From positions 124,001 to 188,000 of the forward strand of contig NZ_PJIK01000005.1 of the NCBI RefSeq assembly GCF_002929275.1: a stretch of DNA of 64,000 nucleotides, written 5' to 3'. Positions within the stretch are counted from its first letter, which is position 1. Each line of letters opens with the position of its first letter. Positions 10,606 to 18,178 of this stretch are shown piece after piece. Source of the DNA: Arthrobacter sp. ZGTC131. GTDB lineage: Bacteria > Actinomycetota > Actinomycetes > Actinomycetales > Micrococcaceae. The translations under genes and the position numbers were made by a program. A model generated the notes under the pieces. The model did not search any database. It was given only the letters and a program-made list of their open reading frames with translations, and was not told the DNA's origin.

Positions 10606-10676
10606 CCGGCCCTCCCCCTTGACATACTCCCCCACCGTGCGGCGGACCGGTTTGGTGGCCTCCTTCGGAACAACGC

Positions 10677-10704
10677 CGAACAGTGCCTAGCGAACAGTGC
10701 CTGG
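10677..10704. repeat. 14-bp tandem repeat before def
   Basis: CGAACAGTGCCTAG is followed directly by CGAACAGTGCCTGG in the 160-bp gap between the monooxygenase and peptide deformylase. No function is evident. Confidence 0.6.
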
Positions 10705-10765
10705 CGAGCGGAGCCGGCCGGCTGGTCAACGAGCGCGCGGGCGGCACGCCGCTAGGCTTGTCCCC

Positions 10766-11485
10766 ATGAGCCACGCATCGCCGCCCACGTCCTTCAGCCC
10801 GGCCAGGATCCGGGAGTTCGTGCAGGAACTGCTCGCCATGGACACGTTGCCGCCCATCGTGCAGGCCGGCCATCCGGTTCTGCGGCAGCGGTCCGCCCTT
10901 TTCGACGGCCAGCTGGAGCAGGGTGAGCTGGGCCAGCTCATAACCTTGATGAGGAAGGTCATGCACGAGGCACCGGGCGTCGGACTGGCCGCGCCGCAAC
11001 TGGGTATTCCGCTTCAGCTGGCGGTCCTCGAAGACCAGTTTGAAATAGATGAAGAAACCGCCGCAGCCCGGGCACGTACACCGTTGGACTTCTTCGCCAT
11101 CCTCAACCCGTCCTATACGCCGCTGGGAGACACCACTGCGGCGTTCTTCGAAGGCTGCCTCTCTGTCTCGGGGCTCCAGGCCGTGGTGGAGCGTCCGGAG
11201 CGTGTCCGGCTCGACTTCGTGACACCGGAAGGAGAGCCTGCCAGCGGGGACTTCTCCGGCTGGCAGGCGCGGATCGTGCAGCATGAAACGGACCATCTGC
11301 ACGGAATGCTCTACCTTGACCGTGCCGAACTGCGCTCACTGAGCACCAACAGCGAGTACGCCGCACGCTGGGCGGAGCCGGGCATCGGCACTGCCCGGCA
11401 GGAACTCGGCTTCATGGCCGGGCAGCCACTCGGCGGCCAGGATGTTCCCGGCGCGGCAGACGTGCCCGGCACGCCGGACGCGTGA
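10766..11485 (+). CDS. def: Peptide deformylase
   Basis: All three metallo-deformylase motifs are present: GVGLAAPQLG (from residue 71), EGCLSV (from 129) and the metal-binding HETDH (from 173). The enzyme removes the formyl group from nascent N-terminal methionine. At 239 residues it is longer than typical bacterial deformylases (about 165-190), with about 30 extra residues at the N-terminus (SHASPPTSFSPARIREFVQE) and a Gly/Pro-rich C-terminal tail (GQDVPGAADVPGTPDA). Such extensions are seen in some actinobacterial paralogues. The ATG at 10766 is the start just before family similarity. Whether it is the main or a second deformylase is not known from this window. Confidence 0.9.
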   Translation: MSHASPPTSFSPARIREFVQELLAMDTLPPIVQAGHPVLRQRSALFDGQLEQGELGQLITLMRKVMHEAPGVGLAAPQLGIPLQLAVLEDQFEIDEETAAARARTPLDFFAILNPSYTPLGDTTAAFFEGCLSVSGLQAVVERPERVRLDFVTPEGEPASGDFSGWQARIVQHETDHLHGMLYLDRAELRSLSTNSEYAARWAEPGIGTARQELGFMAGQPLGGQDVPGAADVPGTPDA

Positions 11486-11487
11486 GC

Positions 11488-13530
11488 CTAGCCGGCAGGG
11501 GCGGGATTCCCGGCCGTGGGCAGGAACCGCGCCCACCATGCCAGGATGTGCTCGAACCGCTGGCGGCGGTGATGCGGGGTGCCCGACCGGGAGAGTTCAT
11601 GGTCTTCCCCGGGAAACACAAGGAACGCCGATTCCACACCCTGCTGCTTCAGCATGGTGAAGTACCGCTGGCCCTGTTCCACCGGACAGCGCAGGTCGTC
11701 TTCGCTATGGATCACGAGGGTGGGTGTCCTGACGGCGGCAATCGTTGCCATGGGACTTTGCGCCGCCACCACGTCTGCGGACCGGCCGTTGTATTCGCCG
11801 CCGAAGAACCAGCCGATGTCCGATGAGCCGGTGAAGCTGACGGGGTCCAGGAAGCCCCGCTCCACGATGGCGGCCTTGAAACGGTGGACCTGGCTGATGG
11901 TCCAGGCAGTGAGGTAGCCGCCGTAGGAGCCGCCCATGATTCCCACGGCATCCTGATCGAGCGAGGAGAACTTCTCCAGGGCACCGTCCAGGAAGGCGAG
12001 CACGTCCTGCATGTCCACGGTGCCCATCCGCTCCTTGATGGACCGGCCGTGCGCCTGGCCGTAGCCTGCCGATCCGCGCGGGTTGCACATCACCACCGCG
12101 TACCCTGCCTCGGCATACACCTGCGCCTCGTCAAACAGACCGACGGTGTACTGGGCGAATGGACCGCCGTGGATGTTCAGGAGCACGGGATGCGGGCCCT
12201 TCCCCGGGGGCATCAGCACCCACCCGTGCACGGGGTAGCCATCGGCCGAGGGGAACGTCAGCTCCTGCGGTTCGATGATTCCGGCCTCGGTGCGTAGCGC
12301 CGATGAAAAGTCGGTCAACAGCCGAAGCTGGCCGCCCTCGAGGACACAGACGTCACCGGCCGTGGCCGAGTCAGTGACGCTGACGTAGACCGAGCCCGCT
12401 GCCTCTGCGGCTCCCGTGACAACCCTGTCACCGTGGACCAGGAGTGCATGGTCGCCGGTGGCAGTGAGTTCCAACAGCTCAACCGTGCCTTGCGCGTTGT
12501 TCAGGACCAGGGTGCCGTCGCTTCCGCGGAGTTCAATCAGCCCGCCCGGCGCCGCGATGTCCATGTGTTCCGCATCGCTGAGCGCCTGCGCCTCTCCGCC
12601 CGCGGCGGGCATGACGTGCAGGACCGTGTTCTTGGCCACGAAGTCCTGGCCCGAGCCGCCCAGGTCCTGCGCCGTGAAGAACAGCCATTGTCCGTCCGAT
12701 GATTCCCGGACATCCTGGACCGTCTGGAGTCCGGCGTTGGTGGCCTGGACGCAGACAGGCTCCCCGCCGTCGGCCGGAACGCGGTAGATCCCGCTGACCA
12801 GGTCCTGGTCGCTGGCTTCGTGAAGGGCTGCGACGAAGTACACGGAAGTTCCGTCGCTGCTGAAGGACTCGCCGGTGTGGTCGGTCGCCGCTGTGGTGAG
12901 CTGCCGGGCATCGGGAAGGCCGGCCACCTTTGCCCCGGCGCCCGCCGCGGGCTTGTCCCTGTCCCTGAGGGCACGCCCCGCCGGCTGGACTGCCGGCTCC
13001 GCGCCCAGGTCCGGCACCTCCAGAATAAAAACCTGCTGCGGCTTGTCCCGCGTGTAGCCCACGCCGTTCATCCTGTACTTGTACTCCGTGATGAGCCGGG
13101 CATCCTCGCCGCCGGAGCTCACGCCGTCCAGCGTGCCGTAGCGTCCGGCCTCCGGCTCCCTGGAACCGAAAACGATCCGCTGGGAATCGGGCGACCAGGC
13201 AAACGAGGACACGCCCAGGGCCCGGTCGGTCAGGGCCAGGGGCTCGCCGCCGGCGGCTTCCACCACATGGAGCTGGGGTTTGCCGCCGGCAGCGGCCCGG
13301 AGGAAGGCCAGCACCCGCCCGTCCGGTGAAAACGCCGGGGCTGTGTCGCGGAAGCCGCGGGTTATCAGCCTCGGTCGCTTTTCGGGATCCTGCGGCACAC
13401 TCCAGAGCTGGCCCACATAGGCGTCGGCGTCGAAGTCGGGACGCGTGACCGAGACGACGGCGCGCGTGCCGTCAGGATGGACAGCAGGGGCGGAGACGGA
13501 CTTGAGCAGCGGCAGATGTTCAGGCTTCAC
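11488..13530 (-). CDS. S9-family serine peptidase (acylaminoacyl-peptidase-like)
   Basis: The product is about 680 residues: an N-terminal beta-propeller with repeated WS-P-D-x-R-like strands (SFAWSPDSQRIVF, AFSPDGRVLAFL) and a C-terminal alpha/beta-hydrolase domain. Catalytic residues are Ser in MGGSYGGYLT (about 535), Asp in HSEDDLRCP (about 612) and His in PGEDHELS (about 644). The family cleaves oligopeptides or N-acylated peptides. There is no signal peptide, so it is cytoplasmic. GTG at 13530 (VKPEHLPLLK) is chosen; the frame is open further upstream, but that part would cover the divergent gene and lacks family similarity. It is convergent with def, with only 2 nt between stops. Confidence 0.9.
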   Translation of the reverse strand: MKPEHLPLLKSVSAPAVHPDGTRAVVSVTRPDFDADAYVGQLWSVPQDPEKRPRLITRGFRDTAPAFSPDGRVLAFLRAAAGGKPQLHVVEAAGGEPLALTDRALGVSSFAWSPDSQRIVFGSREPEAGRYGTLDGVSSGGEDARLITEYKYRMNGVGYTRDKPQQVFILEVPDLGAEPAVQPAGRALRDRDKPAAGAGAKVAGLPDARQLTTAATDHTGESFSSDGTSVYFVAALHEASDQDLVSGIYRVPADGGEPVCVQATNAGLQTVQDVRESSDGQWLFFTAQDLGGSGQDFVAKNTVLHVMPAAGGEAQALSDAEHMDIAAPGGLIELRGSDGTLVLNNAQGTVELLELTATGDHALLVHGDRVVTGAAEAAGSVYVSVTDSATAGDVCVLEGGQLRLLTDFSSALRTEAGIIEPQELTFPSADGYPVHGWVLMPPGKGPHPVLLNIHGGPFAQYTVGLFDEAQVYAEAGYAVVMCNPRGSAGYGQAHGRSIKERMGTVDMQDVLAFLDGALEKFSSLDQDAVGIMGGSYGGYLTAWTISQVHRFKAAIVERGFLDPVSFTGSSDIGWFFGGEYNGRSADVVAAQSPMATIAAVRTPTLVIHSEDDLRCPVEQGQRYFTMLKQQGVESAFLVFPGEDHELSRSGTPHHRRQRFEHILAWWARFLPTAGNPAPAG

Positions 13531-13621
13531 CCACGTGAGCCTAGCGTTTCCGGCTCGGCGTGTGAAACACCTCACGGGGCCCCTTCTGCGGTGCCGGAGC
13601 AGGAGCCCTAGGATTGTCGCT

Positions 13622-14509
13622 ATGCCTCCCCGACTGCCTTCCCTGCTGTGCCCCGTCTGCCGGAAGAGGCTCACGCCCGCCTTTGGGGACGGCGCGGCCG
13701 GGGCCCGGCCCCGCGCCCTGGCCTGCGCCGAGGGGCACAGCTTCGACGCCGCCCGGCAGGGATATTTCAACCTGCTGGTGGGCAAGGGAACTGCCTTCCA
13801 GCCGGATTCGGCCGACATGGTGGCCGCCCGGGCCGCCTTCCTCGACGCCGGGCATTACGGGCCGCTGGCCGCCGCGGTCGCCGGCGCGGCGGCCCCTGCA
13901 CTGCAGGGAGCCGAACCTGCCGTGCTTGACTCCGGAACAGGCACGGGCCACTATCTTCGGGCCGTCCTGGAACAGGCCGCCGGCGGCGGTCCCATCGCCG
14001 CCATCGGCCTGGACATTTCGAAGTTCGCGCTCCGGCGGGCTGCGAAACTCAACCCCGACGCAGTGAACCTGGTCAGCGACGTCTGGCAGCCGTTCCCGGT
14101 GGCGGATGCCGCCGTCGACGTCGTCACTGTGGTGTTTGCCCCCCGCAACGCCGCCGAATTCGCCCGGGTCCTCAAGCCCTCGGGTCGGCTCATAGTGGTG
14201 ACGCCGCGGCCGGGGCACCTCGCGGAAATCGCCAGCCAGGCCGGCATGCTCGGAATCGAGGCCGAGAAGGATGAACGGCTGGCCGACGCGCTCGCGGGCC
14301 ACTTTGAGCTACTGTCCGCACGTGACGTCGACCTGGCCCTCGAATTGTCCCCGCAGGACGTGGCGAACCTGGCGCTCATGGGCCCCGCCGGTCACCACAC
14401 GGACCGCCTGGCCCTCACCGCAAGGCTCACCGGTTTTCCCGCCGTCACCGCCGTCTCCGGGAAGTTCCGGATCAGCATGTTTCATCCCCGAAAAACCCCA
14501 GAACCATAA
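13622..14509 (+). CDS. RlmA-type 23S rRNA guanine methyltransferase
   Basis: The 295-residue protein starts with a zinc-finger-like segment (CPVCRKRL...CAEGHSFD) and the block QGYFNLLV. A class I SAM domain with AVLDSGTGTGHYL follows. This order is typical of RlmA(I)/RlmA(II) enzymes (RrmA/TlrB) that methylate guanine 745 or 748 in helix 35 of 23S rRNA. RlmA(II)/TlrB methylates G748 and contributes to tylosin resistance, so the exact site cannot be told here. It is divergent from the S9 peptidase and followed by the NfeD/SPFH genes. Confidence 0.85.
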   Translation: MPPRLPSLLCPVCRKRLTPAFGDGAAGARPRALACAEGHSFDAARQGYFNLLVGKGTAFQPDSADMVAARAAFLDAGHYGPLAAAVAGAAAPALQGAEPAVLDSGTGTGHYLRAVLEQAAGGGPIAAIGLDISKFALRRAAKLNPDAVNLVSDVWQPFPVADAAVDVVTVVFAPRNAAEFARVLKPSGRLIVVTPRPGHLAEIASQAGMLGIEAEKDERLADALAGHFELLSARDVDLALELSPQDVANLALMGPAGHHTDRLALTARLTGFPAVTAVSGKFRISMFHPRKTPEP

Positions 14510-14629
14510 CGTCTTGGCCACGTTCCAACGCCGGGCGACCGCTCCCTGCCAGGTCCAGCTGCTTCGGTCTAGGATGGAAGAAAGTTACGGAGGGACTGCC
14601 CCGCAGCCCCCGGAATCAAGGGGGAACGG

Positions 14630-15091
14630 ATGTTTGAATGGCTTAGCCAAAACTGGTGGGCACTCTGGCTCACGGTATTCCTGGTCTTCGCTGCCGTGGA
14701 GATGCTGACCCTCGATCTTTTCTTCATCATGCTGGGCGGGGGTGCCCTGGCCGGACTCGTGGCCGACTTCGCCGGCGCCGAGCTCTGGCTTCAGATCGTG
14801 GTCTTCTGCGTCGTGTCCCTGCTCATGATCGCCTTCGTCCGCCCCATCACCCTCAAACACCTGCATAAAGGCCCAGCCGAACAGCGCACCAACGTAGATC
14901 GCCTCATTGGCGAATCCGCGCTCGTCATGGAGGCGGTGTCCGCCACCGGTGGACGGGTCAAGATCGGCGGCGACGTCTGGAGCGCGCGTTCCGAATCCGG
15001 CGTCCTGACTGAGGGCCAGCGCGTCATTGTCGCAGCCATTGACGGCGCCACGGCCGTGGTGGCACCGCAGGCCGAAACTGCGGTCCAGTAA
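14630..15091 (+). CDS. NfeD-family membrane protein
   Basis: A 153-residue protein with two or three N-terminal membrane segments (residues about 10-30, 32-48 and 52-70) and a C-terminal OB-fold domain (LIGESALVMEAV through GQRVIVAAIDGATAVV). This is the short NfeD1b type, which is almost always encoded beside an SPFH/stomatin gene, as here. The pair is thought to organise membrane microdomains or protein quality control. GGGGAACGG precedes the ATG. Confidence 0.9.
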   Translation: MFEWLSQNWWALWLTVFLVFAAVEMLTLDLFFIMLGGGALAGLVADFAGAELWLQIVVFCVVSLLMIAFVRPITLKHLHKGPAEQRTNVDRLIGESALVMEAVSATGGRVKIGGDVWSARSESGVLTEGQRVIVAAIDGATAVVAPQAETAVQ

Positions 15092-15195
15092 CAAGCGCGA
15101 ACACAAATTTTCTGCTGCAGCCGCTTCGGCCGCAGCAGTTGCGGCGGGCGATCCGCCAAGGTAGAGCTTCACTGAATTTGGGGAGAAGGAGAAGT

Positions 15196-16146
15196 ATGGA
15201 TAGCCCAGGAGGAATCGCCGTCACGGTCGTGATGCTGGTCCTGATCGTCTTTGTCGTCATTGTGCTGGTCCGGTCGGTACGGATCGTGCCGCAGGCCAGG
15301 GCCGGAGTGGTTGAACGCCTCGGAAAATACCAGCGGACCCTCAACCCCGGCCTGACCATCCTCATCCCGTTCGTTGACCGGCTGCTGCCGCTCCTGGACC
15401 TCCGCGAGCAGGTTGTGTCGTTTCCGCCGCAACCGGTGATCACAGAGGACAACCTCGTGGTGTCCATCGACACCGTGGTCTATTTCCAGGTGACCGACCC
15501 GCGGGCTGCCACGTACGAAATTGCCAACTACATCCAGGCCGTGGAACAGCTGACCACCACCACACTCCGCAACGTCGTTGGCGGATTGAACCTGGAGGAG
15601 GCACTGACTTCGCGGGACCAGATCAACGGCCAGCTCCGCGGCGTGCTGGACGAGGCCACCGGCCGCTGGGGCATCCGCGTTTCCCGCGTGGAACTGAAGG
15701 CGATCGATCCGCCCCACTCCATTCAGGATTCGATGGAAAAGCAGATGCGGGCCGAACGCGACCGCCGGGCCGCGATCCTGACGGCCGAAGGCACCAAGCA
15801 GTCGGCCATCCTGACGGCCGAAGGCCAGCGGCAGGCCGCCATCCTCAAGGCCGAGGGTGATGCCAAGGCGGCCATCCTCCGCGCCGACGGTGAAGCACAG
15901 GCCATCCAGAAAGTCTTCGACGCCATCCACAAGGGGAACCCGGACCAGAAGCTCCTGGCCTACCAGTACCTCCAGACGCTGCCCAAGCTCGCCGAAGGCT
16001 CGTCCAACAAGCTGTGGATCATTCCGAGCGAAGTGGGCGAAGCGTTGAAGGGCATTGGCAACGCGCTGGGCGGAACCAACCCGGATCCGCGCTCGGGCGA
16101 TCTGTTCGGGCCCGGCCCGGATGCGGGCAAACAACCAGCGTCCTAG
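15196..16146 (+). CDS. SPFH-domain (stomatin/prohibitin-like) protein
   Basis: A 316-residue protein: one N-terminal membrane anchor (residues about 8-30), an SPFH domain (GVVERLGKYQRTLNPGLTIL, then VVSIDTVVYFQV), and a coiled-coil with a repeated AAILTAEG-type motif (four copies around residues 190-235: AAILTAEG, SAILTAEG, AAILKAEG, AAILRADG). The C-terminus is Pro/Gly-rich. It forms membrane oligomers and probably partners the NfeD protein 104 nt upstream. GGAGAAGGAG gives a strong ribosome binding site. Confidence 0.92.
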   Translation: MDSPGGIAVTVVMLVLIVFVVIVLVRSVRIVPQARAGVVERLGKYQRTLNPGLTILIPFVDRLLPLLDLREQVVSFPPQPVITEDNLVVSIDTVVYFQVTDPRAATYEIANYIQAVEQLTTTTLRNVVGGLNLEEALTSRDQINGQLRGVLDEATGRWGIRVSRVELKAIDPPHSIQDSMEKQMRAERDRRAAILTAEGTKQSAILTAEGQRQAAILKAEGDAKAAILRADGEAQAIQKVFDAIHKGNPDQKLLAYQYLQTLPKLAEGSSNKLWIIPSEVGEALKGIGNALGGTNPDPRSGDLFGPGPDAGKQPAS

Positions 16147-16172
16147 GCCGCAGAATTCAGGTTGCAGAGGAA

Positions 16173-16207
16173 GGGAGGCACGCCGCCGGGCGTGCCTCCC
16201 TTCTTCG
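16173..16207 (+). terminator. Rho-independent terminator after the SPFH gene
   Basis: A 12-bp perfect stem (GGGAGGCACGCC / GGCGTGCCTCCC) with a 4-nt loop is followed by TTCTTCGT, 27 nt after the SPFH stop. Confidence 0.85.
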
Positions 16208-16231
16208 TACCGCCGTCTATGATCAACCGCG

Positions 16232-16260
16232 TTGCCGTCGGTGCAGGGAACCCGTATAAT
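16232..16260 (+). promoter_or_regulatory. Strong sigma-A promoter of rbpA
   Basis: TTGCCG (16232-16237), a 17-nt spacer and a consensus TATAAT (16255-16260). Transcription would start near 16267 and give a leader of about 155 nt before the rbpA start codon. Confidence 0.75.
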
Positions 16261-16351
16261 AGTATATTTGTCCGGCCGGATCAGTCCGGGCGGAACAACA
16301 ATGCTTGGCAAAGCGTTTCATCTAGTGATGCTACGTAGAGCACACCGTAGT

Positions 16352-16400
16352 CCGGAGGCCGCTTTTTCAGCCTCCGGCTAGCGCGGAGCGTGGCTCCGCG
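16352..16400 (+). promoter_or_regulatory. Two hairpins in the rbpA leader
   Basis: Hairpin 1: CCGGAGGC (16352-16359) pairs with GCCTCCGG (16370-16377) over a 10-nt loop that holds a T-run. Hairpin 2: CGCGGAGC (16382-16389) pairs with GCTCCGCG (16393-16400) over a 3-nt loop. They lie between the promoter and the AGGGAG ribosome binding site (16411-16416), so they may affect mRNA stability or translation; no known riboswitch is recognised. Confidence 0.55.
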
Positions 16401-16421
16401 AACCGACCAGAGGGAGAAATC

Positions 16422-16769
16422 ATGAGCGATCGCAGCCTGCGGGGTATGCGACTTGGCGCACAAAGCATGGAGACCGAATCCGGTGTGGAGCCGGCTCCGC
16501 GTCAGCGGGTTGAGTACCGGTGCGAGGACGGCGAACAGGTGTTTGTAACCTTCTCCTCCGAAGCCGAAATTCCCCCTGTATGGGTCTCCAAGACCGGCAA
16601 GGAAGCGCTGCTCGTCGATGGTGAACGCCCCGATACCAGCAACGAAAAGGCCGTCCGCACGCACTGGGACATGCTGCTGGAACGCCGGTCCCTTCCCGAG
16701 CTTGAGCAGATCCTCGAAGACCGCCTCACCATTTTGCGCGAACGCCGTGGAGAACGGCGCTCCGCGTAG
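16422..16769 (+). CDS. rbpA: RNA polymerase-binding protein RbpA
   Basis: At 115 residues the length and architecture fit RbpA: an N-terminal tail (MSDRSLRGMRLGAQSMETES), a core domain (RVEYRCEDGEQVFVTFSSEA, PPVWVSKTGKEALLVDG) and a C-terminal sigma-interaction helix (THWDMLLERRSLPELEQILE). RbpA is an actinobacterial factor that binds RNA polymerase and the principal sigma factor and stabilises open complexes. Many actinobacterial RbpA proteins have zinc cysteines in the core; here only one Cys (YRCEDG) is seen. It has its own strong promoter and is flanked by terminators, so it is monocistronic. Confidence 0.95.
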   Translation: MSDRSLRGMRLGAQSMETESGVEPAPRQRVEYRCEDGEQVFVTFSSEAEIPPVWVSKTGKEALLVDGERPDTSNEKAVRTHWDMLLERRSLPELEQILEDRLTILRERRGERRSA

Positions 16770-16800
16770 TCGGCACTAAAGCGCCGGGCTAAGACGCCGA

Positions 16801-16850
16801 AAGGCCGGATCGGCTGCGTTTCTTCAACGCAGCCGATCCGGCCTTTTTCG
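16801..16850. terminator. Terminator between rbpA and ppm
   Basis: An 18-bp perfect stem (left arm 16801-16818, right arm 16828-16845) with a 9-nt loop, ending in TTTTTCG on the plus strand. It can serve both converging genes. Confidence 0.9.
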
Positions 16851-16936
16851 TGCCAAGTTGGCGGACCGGTAGGTTCCCCGGTCCGGCTGGTTCCCCTACT
16901 GACGGGACGGGACGGTCGGGCTGGCCGGTCCGGCGC

Positions 16937-17683
16937 CTAGGACCGGTTGTCCGCCCGGTCTTTTCCGGTCAGCTTGTTCCAGCGGGCCATGAGGCCCCAC
17001 TTCGTGACGTTGATCATGGCCTCGACGACGATGATGCCGCTCATCTTAGAGGCGCCCAGCTCGCGCTCCACGAAGGTAATGGGGCGTTCCACAATGGTGA
17101 GCCCCATTTTGGCGACGCGCCAGGCAAGGTCCACCTGGAAGCCGTAGCCAACGGACTCGACCTGATCGAGGTTCAGCTTCTCGAGGGTTGTGCGCCGGAA
17201 GGCGCGGTAGCCGCCGGTGACGTCTTTGATTTTGACGCCGAGCATAATGCGCGAATACGTGCTCCCGATCCGGGAAATCGCCTGCCGGTACAGCGGCCAG
17301 TTAACCACCTTTCCGCCGCGCACCCACCGCGAGCCCATGGCGAGGTCGGCACCCTGTTCCACTGCATCCAAGAGCTGCGGAAGCTGCTCGGGCTGGTGCG
17401 ATCCGTCGGCATCCATTTCGACGAGGACGTCGTACCCGGCGTCGAGACCCCATTTAAAGCCCGCGATGTAGGCCGCTCCCAGCCCTTCCTTGCCCTTGCG
17501 GTGCAGGACGTGAACCTGGCTGTCTTCGGCAGCGATGCTGTCCGCGAGCTGTCCGGTGCCGTCCGGGCTGTTGTCGTCCACAACCAGGACGTCGGATGCC
17601 GGCACCGCGGCACGTAGACGGCCGAGCGTTATGGGGAGCGACTCCAGCTCGTTGTAGGTGGGAATGATGGTGAGGACACGCAC
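16937..17683 (-). CDS. Polyprenol monophosphomannose synthase (GT2, DPM1-like)
   Basis: A 248-residue soluble GT-A glycosyltransferase: IIPTYNELESLP at the start, VVDDNSPDGT, the EMDADGSHQPEQLP block with the metal-binding DxD, and MGSRWVRGGKVVNWP. These are the hallmarks of dolichol/polyprenol-phosphate mannose synthases, which transfer mannose from GDP-mannose to polyprenyl phosphate for lipoglycan and O-mannoprotein synthesis. In mycobacteria the catalytic Ppm1 domain can be fused to a lipoprotein acyltransferase (Lnt); here it is stand-alone and no lnt gene is adjacent. Confidence 0.9.
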   Translation of the reverse strand: MRVLTIIPTYNELESLPITLGRLRAAVPASDVLVVDDNSPDGTGQLADSIAAEDSQVHVLHRKGKEGLGAAYIAGFKWGLDAGYDVLVEMDADGSHQPEQLPQLLDAVEQGADLAMGSRWVRGGKVVNWPLYRQAISRIGSTYSRIMLGVKIKDVTGGYRAFRRTTLEKLNLDQVESVGYGFQVDLAWRVAKMGLTIVERPITFVERELGASKMSGIIVVEAMINVTKWGLMARWNKLTGKDRADNRS

Positions 17684-18178
17684 AGGGAGGCCTTTCCTGG
17701 ATGGGAGCGGTCAGCACGCGTGGAGCACGGCGGGACCGCCGACTCGCAAAGTGCAACTCTCCATTATACGGGCCCATGAAAGCCCAGATTCCCGCCGTTG
17801 TCCGGTTCCCCGCAACTGGCGGAAGCTCCAAGGCTGCACCCGCCCACGCCACGGGCAGGTCCACACTGCCGCGGGCCAGTTCCGGACTACGCGATGGGCG
17901 GGAAGGGAACTGTTTTCTGCTGCGTTGTGGACCTGCCCCGGAATGCCGCCGCCCGAGCCACCAGGCGGCTTTCGCGTTCCAAAAGGTGGAGCGGCGGCCA
18001 GACAGATACTGCTCCAGAAGCACCCGTCCGTTGACCCTCAATGCTACGGATCCCCGGTTGCCTGTCAACCGGCCCCTGACCAGCTCTTACGCGCATCGCC
18101 GCAGGTCAGCGCCGGCTTCGGTGCCGGGAATCCGGCACAGAATCATGCGTGGAAGGCGGTTTGTTGCAGCGGCCGCTG
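17684..18178. other. 500-bp region without a recognised gene
   Basis: Open frames exist on both strands (for example minus-strand frames through 17700-18068), but they show no known family and no convincing ribosome binding site. I see no strong hairpin or promoter. It may be a decayed gene between ppm and the amidohydrolase. Confidence 0.4.

Noticed and set aside
17454-18068. 204-residue minus-strand frame before ppm
   Set aside because: Overlaps the mannosyltransferase in another frame and shows no known family; not supported as a gene.
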